In this document: positions 46,061 through 56,400 of the stretch, in pieces
Layout: each line of letters begins with the position of its first letter
Position numbering within the stretch: position 1 is the first letter of the stretch
DNA from: Cheiracanthium punctorium
Taxonomy: Eukaryota > Arthropoda > Arachnida > Araneae > Cheiracanthiidae
Length of the DNA stretch: 64,000 nt
Reading direction: 5' to 3'
Assembly (NCBI GenBank): GCA_038373885.1
Contig: JAWZYV010013192.1
Span: 1 to 64,000 of the forward strand
Notes under the pieces: generated by a model
Seen by the model: only the letters and a program-made list of their open reading frames with translations
Databases searched by the model: none
Told to the model about the DNA's origin: nothing
Program-made: the position numbers and the translations under genes

Positions 46061-48917
46061 ATGGCTCTGCTGCTCTCCTGGAACTGCCACGGTTTTTTAA
46101 ATAAAAACGATGATCTTAAAACACTGATTTATGACCATAATCCCGCCTGCATAGCCCTACAAGAAACCTTTCTAAAAACCACTAGACATACTACTATTCG
46201 CAACTACAAGATACTTCGAAAAGACTATGATTTCAATGACAGGGCCTCTGGTGGTGTTGCCCTAATAATAAACAATAGATATCCTCATATAACCATCAAT
46301 CTTAGCACAAATCTCCAAGCAGTTGCCGCTCGTATTCACCTTAAACATCTCACGACAGTCTGCAGTATCTACCTCCCTCCTAATGAAACTTTCAATCAAA
46401 AATCCCTTAGTAACCTTATTCAACAACTTCCTCCTCCATTCATACTCCTTGGTGATATGAATGCACATAGCCCATTATGGGGCAGCAAAGACACAAATAA
46501 CAGAGGTGAGCAAATAGAACAAATACTGACAGATTTTTGTCTATGCATCATGAACAATGGTGACAATACATACTTCCACTACCCAACTAAATCCTTTCAT
46601 GCCATAGACCTTGCCATCTGTTCACCCTCTATCCTTCCAATGTACAATTTCTCTGTTTCCGGTAATCTACATAATAGCGATCATTTTCCGATTCTTCTCT
46701 CACCTCTGTACCAAAACCCCAAACCTAACTCTTCTCTACCAAAATACATCCATAATAAGGCAGACTGGCAAAATTTCACTTCCCTGTCGACAATATTACC
46801 TAATATGATTGAAGGAACCATTGACGAGGTCGTCAACAAGGTTACCTCTACCATCCTTAATGCAGCAGATCACAGCATACCAAAATCGGGCACACATTGT
46901 CGTAGAAATAAAAAACCGTGGTGGAATGAGGCATGCGCCTTAGCAAAAAAGCAGCAGCAGAGAGCGTGGGGAACCTTTCGTCGCTACCCCACCACTGATA
47001 ATCTTCTTAAATTTAAAAAAGCAAAAGCATATGCACGTAGGATAAGGAGACAAGCTCAAAGAGAATCCTGGATTCAATACGTCTCCAGTATTTCCACGTC
47101 GACTTCTAGCAAGGAGCTATGGGACAAAACTAAAAGAATCATGGGAATCTACAATAACCACTCAATATCCTGTCTCTCTGTCAACAACAGCATTATTTCA
47201 GAACCTAAAAATATTGCAAACACCATAGGTGAAACACTTGCTTATACTTCCTGCAGTACCTCTTATCCAAATTCCTTTTTACCTTATAAACAACAATCCG
47301 AACGGCAAGTATTAAACTTTAGAACCTCCGTACATCTCTCTTACAATAGCGCCTTCACTATCCACGAATTAAAGAGAAGCTTAAAACAATCACCTAATAC
47401 TTCACCTGGTCCTGATGGCATCACCACAGAAATGCTAAAACATCTTTCCCAGGATTCATTACTAACCCTTCTGCAACTCTATAACAAAATTTGGAATGAG
47501 CACACCTTTCCATCTTCTTGGAGAAATGCAATAGTCATTCCCTTCCCCAAACCTGGCAAAGACAACACCAACCCAAATAATTATCGTCCCATAGCCCTCA
47601 CAAGTTGCTTATGCAAAATCATGGAGCGTATGATAAATGCTCGCCTAGTTCACGTTCTCGAAACCAAGGGCCATATACACCCTTTTCAAAGTGGATTTCG
47701 AAAAGGCAGATCCACCATTGACAACATTTTGATTTTAGAGACTCAAATACGTAACGCTTTCTTGAGAAGGAACCATCTCGTCTCTATATTTTTTGATATA
47801 GAAAAAGCATACGATCGCACATGGAGATACGGTATACTGCGTGACCTACATAATCTGGGCTTCCGGGGTAACCTACCTATCTTTATCAAGAATTTTCTCT
47901 CGCTACGAAACTTTAAGGTACGCATCAATGATATTCAATCAGACAATTATGTGCAGGAAGAGGGCGTACCCCAGGGCTCTGTTCTTAGTGTCACCCTCTT
48001 CTCCATAAAAATAAACGACATACTTAATCAACTCCCTCCGACTGTGCAAGGTAGCTTATATGTAGATGACCTTCAGATCTCCTGTCAGGGGCAAGACATG
48101 CGTTACATAGAGCGACAGCTTCAAACTACTGTAAACCGTATCCAAAAATGGTGCAGTATAAACGGCTTCAGTATCTCGGGAGAAAAAACTACTTGCATTC
48201 ACTTCTGCCGAAAGCGGGGTATCCATCCAGATCCAGAACTTCATTTAGATGGTACAACAATTGCTGTAGAAGAGCATAGTAAATTCTTAGGCATGTACTT
48301 TGACAAAAAGCTGACCTTCAAGAAACACGTCTCTCATATTCGAAACAAATGCGAGAAAACCATGAATATTTTAAAGGTACTTTCTAATACCAGATGGGGG
48401 GCAGACCGTGACACCATGCTACGGATATACCGTGCCATGATACGGTCTAAAATAGACTATGCCTGTTGCTCTTACGGGTCTGCTTGCAAGTCAGTTTTAA
48501 AAAAACTGGACACCGTGCATCATTCAGCACTACGCATTTGCTCTGGAGCATTTAGAACATCACCTGTAAATAGTCTTTACATCACCTGTCACGAGCCACC
48601 TCTCACCCTCACTCATCAAAAGCTGTCATTGAATACATACTTTCGCATACTCTCTCATTCCTCACATCCTTTAAAGGACTCTTTTATAGATACCCATCTG
48701 GACAGATTTTACAATCATCGCCCTTCATGTACCCCTCCCTTTGGACTCCGGATCCGTAGGAGCCTAGTCGGTACCCAGTTGCAGGATGCCATAGTCTCTT
48801 CTTGTTCTCCTAATGAAATCCCACCCTGGACCGAAATGCAAATCCCATACCTTCAGCCCTATGAAGGCTTCATCAAACAGGATACTGACCCCAAAATATA
48901 CCAACAGTTGTTCTTAG
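46061..48917 (+). pseudogene. Copy 7 ORF2, N-terminal part (endonuclease, reverse transcriptase, start of RNase H linker)
   Basis: It starts at ATG 46061, two bases after the ORF1 stop. Open without break to the insertion of copy 8, it carries endonuclease blocks SWNCHGF, QETFLK, GDMNAHSPLWGS and SDHFPI. RT blocks are NYRPIALTSC, QSGFRKGRSTIDN, FFDIEKAYD, GVPQGSVLS, LYVDDLQIS and KFLGMYFDKKL. All RT catalytic residues are present. The frame is cut after TDPKIYQQLFL, just before RNase H, at the 14-bp target ACAGTTGTTCTTAG. Confidence 0.93.
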
Positions 48918-51900
48918 GTTGGTTGGTTTGTGTTTAATGGCACAAGGTCCAAAAAGGACATACTGCGCCAGACAATGAGTTAAAACCATACATGATGTAT
49001 TAAGGTATAAGGTGTCACGAAACTTAGTAAAAGCTAAAATGTAAAGACTAAATGGTGAAAAGTAAAATAAAGTAAAAAGTCGAAAGTGTTGAAGGTAGAT
49101 AAAAAGTGTTAATGGAGGATAAAAGTTGAAACAAAGGCATCTGGATGGGGCCTCCCATCCAGATACCAGTCAGACAAAATTGGACACTTCACATTGAATA
49201 AAAGATTTTGGTACGTCTAAGAAATGCAAACAAATTTCGATGGGGGGTTTCACCCAAAATATCGTCCAGTTTGGGATGAGAACAGTTAAAAAGTATTTGG
49301 TAAAAACTATTAAAAGCAGAGCAAGAGGTTAAAAGATGATGTATGCTAAGATGAGTATGACAATGTGGGCATTCAGGAGGGGGTTCACCCAAAAGGAGGT
49401 ACTTATGAGTTAGCCTCGTGTGGCCAATCCGAAGACGAGTGAGAGTGACGTCGTGCTTGCGGTACGGTTGAATGGACCAGTGGGTGAGAGCTGGCCGGAT
49501 AGAGTGAAGTTTGTTTTGGGTTTCACAGTCCCATATGTCATTCCAAGTGCCTTTTGTTAGGGAAGAGATGCCAGACTTTATGTCAGTATAGGGCAGATCA
49601 CGATTATATGGGATGGTAGAATGCCTTGCCAAAGAATCAGCTTTTTCGTTTCCGGGAATCCCAATATGACTAGGTACCCAGCAGTAGAGGATGTTGTATC
49701 CACGGTTCATGAGTCTCTTGTGCATGCATAGGACTTTTAAAATATAACTATGAGTGAGGGAGCCAGATTTCAGATTCTCTAATGCACTTAATGAGTCAGA
49801 GTAGATTATGAAATGTTTGATATTTGTTCTCGAGATGTAAAGAAGGCTTTCAAAAATAGCTATTAATTCGGCTGTAAATATGGAGCAAAATGAAGGTAGG
49901 GTGTAGCTGTAAGAATGATTTCGATGTACATAAGCAAAGCCAACGTGATTAAGAGATTTTGAGCCGTCAGTATATAGTTCGTCGAAGTTTCTATATTTGC
50001 TTTTATGGTCTAGAAATAACTGTTGGTATATTATGGGGTCAGTGTTTGCTTTTGTGAAGCCTTCGAATGGTTGTAGGTAGGAAATCTGCAATTTAGTCCA
50101 TGGTGGCACTTCATGAAATGAACAAGTAGATGCATTAACCTCCTCCAATTGGGTACCGACTACACTCTTACGGATTCTAAGTCCGAAGGGGGGAGTGCAG
50201 GAAGGGCGATTTTCATAAAATTGGTCCAATTGGGTGTCTATTAGAGAATCCTTTAAGGGATGTGAAGAATGAGAAAGGATGCGATAATAGGTATTTAATG
50301 ATAATTTTTGACGTATGAGAGTGAGAGGTGGTTCATGACAGGTGACGTAAAGGCTATGTACAGGCGATGTCCTAAAAGCTCCAGAGCATATGCGTAGTGC
50401 AGTATGATGCACAGTGTCAAGTTTTTTTAGTGCTGATTTAGAAGCCGATCCATAAACGCAGCTTGCATAGTCAATTTTGGATCGGATGACGGCACGGTAG
50501 ATCCGCAAGAGCGCATCACGGTCAGCCCCCAAGAGGTATTGGTTAAAACCTTTAAAATGTTAAGTTTTTTCTCGCATTTATTGCGGATGTCTGAGATGTG
50601 TTTAGCAAATGTAAGTTTCTTGTCAAAATTTAAACCTAAAAATTTGATAGAATCCTTGACAGCAATATTAGTATGGTCCAGATAAAGTTCCGGATCTGGG
50701 TGGATCCCGCGCTTCCGGCAAAAATGGGTACAAACTGTTTTTTCTGCTGATATTTTAAACCCATTTCTGTCACACCACTTTAAGATGCGGTTGATGGCAT
50801 TCTGAAGCTGGCGTTCTATCAGGCGCATGTCCTTTCCCTGACAGGAGATTTGCAGGTCGTCTACATAAAGACTACCGTAAACAGTCGAGGGCAGTTGTTT
50901 CAGGATGTTGTTAATTTTTATTGAGAAGAGGGTGACACTGAGTACGGAGCCCTGTGGAACACCCTCCTCTTGAACAAAGTTATTAGATAGCATGCCATTA
51001 ATCCGGACCCGGAAATTTCGGAGTGACAGAAAGTTTTTTATAAAAGTGGGTAGGTTGCCTCGAAGTCCTATATTATGAAGATCCAAGAGGATACCGTACC
51101 TCCACGTTCGGTCATATGCCTTTTCAATATCAAAAAACACAGAGACTAAGTGGTTCTTCCGTAAGAAGGCATTACGAATTTGGGTCTCTAATTTTAATAT
51201 GTTATCTATGGTGGATCTACCCTTCCGGAAGCCACTCTGGAAGGGATGTATATGGTCCCCCGTTTCTAAAATGTAAACAAGCCGGGTATTGATAATTTTC
51301 TCCATTAATTTACATAAGCAACTAGTAAGGGCTATGGGTCGGTAGTTATGAGGGTTAGATGTATCTTTTCCTGGTTTAGGAAAGGGAATGACTATTGCAT
51401 TTCTCCAAGAGGTGGGAAAGGTTTGTTCGTTCCATATTCTATTGTACAATTTCAAAAGGTTGAGTAAAGAGTCATGGGATAAGTGTTTCAGCATGTCATA
51501 TGTAATACCATCGGGACCCGGAGAGGTGTTTGAGGACTGTCTTAAGTGTTGGGAAAGTTCATCAATGGTAAGATCACTATTGTATGTGAAGTGTGAGGAG
51601 GTTTTGAAATTTATTTTTTGTCGTTCTGCTTGTTGTTTATATGAAAGGAAAGAATTTGAGTAGGAGGTACTGCATGAGATGGAAGAGAGAGATTCACCAA
51701 TACTATTTGCTATTTCTTTTGTATCGGATATAATGCTGTTATTTATGGTTAGACAGGAAATTGACTGATTAATATAAATGCCCATGGCTCTTTTTGTTTT
51801 CGTCCATAGCTCCTTACTAGAAGTAGAGGCTGTAATGCTGGAGATATATTTGATCCAGGATTCTCTTTGACACTGACGCCGGACTCTACGTGCATAAGCT

Positions 51901-52490
51901 TTAGCTTGCTTAAAGTGGGTGAGATTTTCGGTGGTGGGGTACCGCCGAAAAGTGCTCCAGGCTTTCTGCTGCTTCTTTTTAGCGAGGTTGCATTTTTCGT
52001 TCCACCACGGTTTTTTATTATGTCGATGTTTGGTGCCCGATTTTGGAATGCTGGCATCAGCAGCTTGGATGATAATTGAGGTAATGTTTTGTACGACCTT
52101 GTCTATGGGGCCTTCAACAACATGAGAGGTGATGGCAGACAGGGAAGTGAAGGTGAACCAATCTGCCTTATCATGAATGTATCTAGGTACTGAAGTATGT
52201 TGGGGATTGTGGTACAGAGGTGACAAAAGAATTGGAAAATGATCACTGTTGTGGAGATCACTGGATACAGAAAAATTATATGTTGGGAGAAGTGATGGTG
52301 AACAGATGGCAAGGTCTATTGCATGGAAAGTTTTAGTTGGATAGTGGAAGTAAGTATTGTCACCATTATTCATGCAGCAAAGGGAGAAATCAGTGAGAAG
52401 TTTTTCGATTTGAAGGCCTCTATTGTTGGTGTCCTTGCTTCCCCACAAGGGACTATGAGCATTCATGTCACCGAGGAGGATGAAAGGTGG
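48918..52490 (-). mobile_element. Non-LTR retrotransposon copy 8, 5'-truncated, inside copy 7
   Basis: On the minus strand it starts in the endonuclease (FILLGDMNAHSPLWGS) at 52490 and ends in AAACACAAACCAACC at 48918, 3573 bp. Identical 14-bp flanks ACAGTTGTTCTTAG lie at 48904-48917 and 52491-52504. It keeps the 3' hairpin CTGGATGGG/CCCATCCAG (49141-49162) and hairpin 2. It is the innermost element of the deepest nest and so the last to arrive in that chain. Confidence 0.96.
49189..52490 (-). pseudogene. Copy 8 ORF2, truncated at the 5' end, one frameshift
   Basis: Open from the truncation point through ATG 52466 to about 50527, with endonuclease blocks GDMNAHSPLWGS, HAIDLAICSP and SDHFPI. 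RT blocks are NYRPIALTSC, QSGFRKGRSTIDN, FFDIEKAYD, GVPQGSVLS and LYVDDLQIS. One base is missing at LTNTSWG (near 50527). The RT thumb, RNase H (YTDGSKSLNHVGFAYV, TAELIAIFES, YSDSLSALENL, WVPSHIGIPGNEKAD) and C-terminal finger continue in the next frame to TAA near 49189. Apart from truncation and this slip, the catalytic residues are intact. Confidence 0.94.
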
Positions 52491-52504
52491 ACAGTTGTTC
52501 TTAG

Positions 52505-53325
52505 ATCATAGAAATAAATATGAAAGTTATGAAGACCTCTACACAGATGGATCTAAAACCAGTAATCACGTTGGCTTTGCCTTCGTGAATAATAATTATT
52601 CTTGCAGCTACACTCTCCCTCAGTTTTGCTCTGTCTTTACAGCCGAATTACTGGCCATTTATGAAAGCCTTCTGTACATCTCCAGAAAAAACACAAAGAA
52701 TTATATAATCTATTCTGACTCCCTCAGTGTTCTGGAAAATCTGAAATCTGACTCCCTTACCCACAACTATATCATTAAAGTATTACGTCTGTACAAACAG
52801 CTTATAAATCGTGGGTACAGTATTCTCCTCTGCTGGGTACCCAGTCATATTGGGATCGCTGGCAACGAGAAAGCAGACACACTTGCCAAGCTCGCGACCC
52901 TCCCGTACAGCGGCAACCTATCCTATAACGACATTAAGTGTAGCATCTCTAGCATTATAGAAGGTATCTGGATCGATAAATGGGACAGTGAAACTGGGAA
53001 CAAACTTCATTCTATACGCCCAGCTCTCACGCATTGGCCTTCTCATCCCTATCGCAGACTGGATGTGGTCTTGACACGCCTCCGCATTGGTCATACGAGG
53101 CTTACACATAAGCACCTACTCCTGGGTGAATCTGCCCCGGAGTGCCACCATTGCCATACCAACCTTACCATTAGTCATGTTTTAACTTCATGCACCGCTT
53201 TTAATAATTTTTACACAATATTTTTTAACTGTTCTCATCCTAAACTTGACGATATATTGGGTGAAACCCTGCACCGTAACTTGTTTGCATTTCTTCGACG
53301 TATCAATATTCTTTACTCAGTGTAA
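52505..53325 (+). pseudogene. Copy 7 ORF2, C-terminal part (RNase H and zinc finger)
   Basis: The frame cut at 48917 resumes after the second target copy with DHRNKYESYEDLYTDGSKTS. RNase H blocks VGFAFVNNNYS, TAELLAIYESL, YSDSLSVLENL and WVPSHIGIAGNEKADTLAK follow, then the C-terminal finger CHHCHTNLTISHVLTSC, and the stop at 53325. No further defect is visible. Copy 7 ORF2 was therefore probably functional when copy 8 landed. Confidence 0.92.
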
Positions 53326-53611
53326 AGTGTACACTTTTCTCTGACTGGTATCTGGATGGGTGCCCCCATCCAGACGTCCTTTTTCCCTTGTCCTTTTACC
53401 TTGTCCATTTTACCTCCTTTTAACCTCTCTACAGTTCGCTTTTACTGATTTTAGACCTCAAAGATTTTAGCTTTACATGTTTTACGCAACACGTTTTTAC
53501 TTGAAAACTTTGTTTTACTATATATACACATAGTCTGGCGCAGTTTGTCCTTTCTGGACCTTGTGCCATTAAACCCCAACCAACCAACCAACCAACCATA
53601 ACAAAGAGCTT

Positions 53612-54475
53612 ATCTTCCCATAGCGAATATTTCAGATTTACCTTTGATTTTCTTGTTAGTTTTGAAGAAAATTTTAATTTTTGAGCAGACCACTTAGGGG
53701 AAGAGTAACAGATGATAAAAAAAATTGAGGCGAGGAAAGTGAAACTGACTCCGATAATGAAGACACTTCACCAGTGCCCGATTATGACCAACAGGGCCAC
53801 CGGGCATTGACAGATTTGGGGGCTCCCAATCTAAGAAATTTGTTATATTTTTCATAAAATTTTGATATAAAAAAGAATATTTCAGAAAAATCCCGATTTG
53901 CCCGTATAATAATAAGGCTCTGCGCTTCATGACCAAAACCACATCATACTTTAATGCTTCAATCATTCAAAACCATTAAAAAGAGGTTTCCAAATGGAAG
54001 AAAATGTGCCTTACTCTATTTTCAGCGGACTTTTAAAATGTGAATATTTTTATGAAAATTTAAAATCACAGAATGCAAAACAATGTAAAATAAGAATTTT
54101 GAAGTAAAATAAACATAAGTGCATTACATATTTTATTCTCTAAATTCGTGGATTGTCTTTACTTTTGAACTTTTCATTTATACAATGAAAAGTAAGAAAC
54201 CGTAAGTTTAAAAAATTTGTAATACATACCAATTTATTTTTAATTGAAAGCCATAATTTAATACTTTAAACATCGAATTAACTAAAAGTTTGTAATATTT
54301 GCTGAAATAACTGCAAAAATCTCTAATCTCTGTACAACGAAATTTTCTCTATAGCAAATTTTTAACTGGAACCAAGAGAGTTTGTTATAGGAAGATTCAA
54401 ATGAATGAATTATTTTTCGAGTCCACACAGTGAGAAAATAAGCATTTATAAAACTGAAGTAAAATTATAGGCTAC
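53612..54475. other. Right part of the pogo-like element and hAT intron
   Basis: It holds the acidic DNEDTSPVP-like coding scrap near 53730-53790, AT-rich filler, the right pogo inverted end (to 54403) and, from 54404, hAT intron sequence up to the splice donor at 54475. No other gene is seen. Confidence 0.5.
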
Positions 54476-54632
54476 CTCTCGACATTTGTTTTTTGCTATC
54501 CTTGCAGATAGCGTATTTAGTGTTGGGCACCAATTCAAAATAATTTAGAAGAATAGACGATTGTCCTGTTAAACTGTCATCTAATGATTCTTTGTCCAGA
54601 ATTTCGTCCACACTTGGTGATATGACATCCAT
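54476..54632 (-). pseudogene. hAT transposase exon 1 with partial BED-type zinc finger
   Basis: On the minus strand an ATG at 54632 opens MDVISPSVDEILDKE, followed by SILLNYFELV and AICKDSKKQMSRG, then a GT splice donor (GAGAG|GTAGC) at 54475-54474. YFE..., A.CK... and K.MSRG is the N-terminal part of a BED finger, the DNA-binding domain at the start of hAT transposases. The second cysteine is replaced (CKDS rather than CKIC). The exon lies 266 bp inside the right end of the hAT element, as expected for the 5' exon of a minus-strand transposase. Confidence 0.6.
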
Positions 54633-54898
54633 TCAGTGATGGTTAGAATTAAAAAAAAAAAAAAAAATCACAGTTCGAAAACACTCGCGCAAACAAATGT
54701 GCCAATGAAGCGACCCCTCTAATCTCATTACCAAAATAAAGATTCTAGAATGGCATTGCGCCTGCGTGGTTTTCTTCTGAAAAGCGAAGTATCGGCGAAA
54801 ATGGATGAAAGCAACAGAAACAGATACTTTTACAATCGAAAGAACCGATACCTAAAAAAATAGGAGGTATCGGCGCCGATACTATCTGTCAATCCCTA

Positions 54899-55555
54899 GA
54901 ATTAATACATACTCTCTTTTTATTGCCTTATTAAGATTCTGGGGATCCAAACAGATTCTTAAAGACCATTGGCTTTCTCAATAATTAAAATACTGCTCAC
55001 CCAACTTGTAGGCTTATCTACTTTATAAATTATACCTTGGCTTTCTAACTCTGCTAATTTCATTTCCAGTTTGGGTCTTAAGCTGGTATTCTATGAGGTG
55101 GCCTTACAACCAGTTTTACCTGATCTTTTAAAGTAATTTTACATGTCCCACTGAATTTTCCTAAGCCCTCAAACACCGCTAAATTATATTTAATAAAATG
55201 CTCTTTTGATAAAAGTGACACATCAGAATACTGGTCACACTTACCTTTATTAGGAATTTCGATGTTATTTATCCTGTTAATTAGATCTAATTTGACACAG
55301 GTTTCAAGTCCCAATAATGGTCGTGCCTGATTATTGGATACAACTAGAAACTGAATTACCTGATTTGTACCATTAATAATGCATTGCAATTTTACAGAAC
55401 CAACTGGTTTAATCTTAGAGCCTCCAAAGGCTTCCAACACAATGCTGCAGCTTCCGATACAAGGTTTTGTATTTAGAGTTTTATATACACTTAACCCATT
55501 CGGCGCCACTATATGTTTTAACAGTATTTTTAATGAAACCATAGGTTTTTATTAA
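54899..55555 (-). pseudogene. Ty3/gypsy pol, upstream part (protease C-terminus and RT start)
   Basis: The main open segment (55542-55078, 154 aa) covers the end of the aspartic protease and the linker to RT. Visible are PLLGLETCVKLDLI, the flap-distal part of a retropepsin, and VKLVVRPPHRIP, the usual entrance to RT. With frameshifts RT continues to TSWVSSILIIEKANG and DPQNLNKAIK near the hAT insertion. The protease active site (D-T/S-G) should lie just upstream of 55542 but is not found; the sequence there is unrelated. The downstream half is at 22676-23808. Confidence 0.85.
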
Positions 55556-56064
55556 TGCATAGGAAGTCTTAAAAGCAATGAGTAAAAAAAAAAAAAATCC
55601 AAAAAATTAAAATGTTTAAGAGAAATAGCATGTTCCCAAAATGGGAACATTGGTGCTTACTGGGGGGTAAAGCTGTTTTTTCTTTACTTTATACTAATGC
55701 ACAAATTTGACAGATACTTTTTACTGTTTTAATTATGAGAAAGAGCACATCATGCCCAAAATCAAATTTTCAGAAAAACATATATTTTATTAATATTTCA
55801 AATTAGTGAAAAGCTATGTTACACATTTTAGATATTATATAATTATTTACTGGGTGTATAGAAATTTTTGTGGCATGTTATTGAATATCATCTTTTGTAT
55901 TAGCATTAAATATTAATACAATGATATTTTATTGTATAACTTTAAGTTTAGTTATCTTTTTAGTAATTAAAAAAATGTTTTACATGTCTAAAATCATTTT
56001 ACCCGTTCAAGAAGCATTTTCATTATGCACATCTTTATTTTTCAGATTCTAATATTTGTACTTA
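55556..56064. other. Non-coding, piggyBac-associated
   Basis: AT-rich sequence without a gene. It contains the palindrome TGTTCCCAAAATGGGAACA (55631-55649), related to those at 58820 and 59161, and a TTAA (about 55551-55554) just before it that could be a piggyBac target. Confidence 0.45.
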
Positions 56065-56400
56065 CTATTTTACATGGAACAATGCAGAACACTTTTTATG
56101 CAGCATTACATTGCACGTTTCACATGGAATAAGAGTATTTTTTTTGACAAATTTTACACCTAGATTGTCGACCAGAATCTACAAGAAAATGGTTAACTTC
56201 ATCAAAACGTATGATACAGTTCCACAGGGCCCTGAACAAATGTGTTCTTTTTCTATGTACGCTACTTTCATCATTGAGGCAGTAATTTCTCAGAGAAATT
56301 AGCCGAGTAAGATTTCCTTTGCATTCTCTATGGAGTCTCTAAGCGACTACAACTGCCGTGTTGCAAAGGAATTTAAGAGGCAAAAAGAAAAATTATGTAT
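56065..56400 (-). pseudogene. piggyBac transposase, C-terminal cysteine-rich domain
   Basis: The minus strand encodes RTHLFRALWNCIIRF, then SGRQSRCKICQKKYSYSMCN and VQCCIKSVLHC. The spacing matches the C-terminal zinc-binding domain of piggyBac transposases, which recognises the element end. Upstream, to about 56400, a less certain stretch with CNTAVVV and LISLRNYCL leads in. The rest of the transposase is at 58391-58720; about 2 kb of unrelated sequence separates the two. Confidence 0.7.

Larger units (their letters stand above)
44296..53597 (+). mobile_element. Non-LTR retrotransposon copy 7, full length, split by copy 8
   Basis: It runs from CCCCTCAGGGGG to CCAACCAACCAACC. Identical 14-bp flanks ATAACAAAGAGCTT lie at 44282-44295 and 53598-53611. 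Without copy 8 and one copy of its duplication it would be about 5.7 kb. ORF1 has a one-base slip in an A run at its start; ORF2 is open on both sides of copy 8. Family hairpins lie at about 53352-53373 and 53535-53567. Confidence 0.95.
44171..54403 (+). mobile_element. pogo/Tigger-like element, split by copy 7
   Basis: The left end CAATAGAATCTCCCTATAAC (44171-44190) is inverted at the right as CATTTGAATCTTCCTATAAC in reverse complement, ending 54403. Both ends carry further TATAACGAA and CTATAGCGAAATTT-type subterminal repeats, a style typical of pogo/Tigger ends. TA precedes the left end; the right flank is not a clean TA. The element's own sequence is about 44171-44295 and 53598-54403. A short acidic stretch encoding EESETDSDNEDTSPVP near 53732-53780 resembles the acidic C-terminus of Tigger-type transposases. 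Confidence 0.6.
23809..54898 (-). mobile_element. hAT DNA transposon, about 3.9 kb, inflated to 31 kb by nested insertions
   Basis: The left end is TAGGGATCGACCGATACC (23809-23826); the right end is its inverted relative, TAGGGATTGACAGATA in reverse complement, ending 54898. CCGATACCGATACTTT-type motifs repeat near both ends. The 8-bp flanks are GAATAAAT (23801-23808) and GAATTAAT (54899-54906), one mismatch. The gypsy reading frame outside resumes across the element with one flank copy removed, which independently confirms the boundaries. Element-specific parts are about 23809-25152, 30807-32611, 43958-44170 and 54404-54898. A BED-like first exon and a C-terminal transposase region lie on the minus strand. 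Confidence 0.8.
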
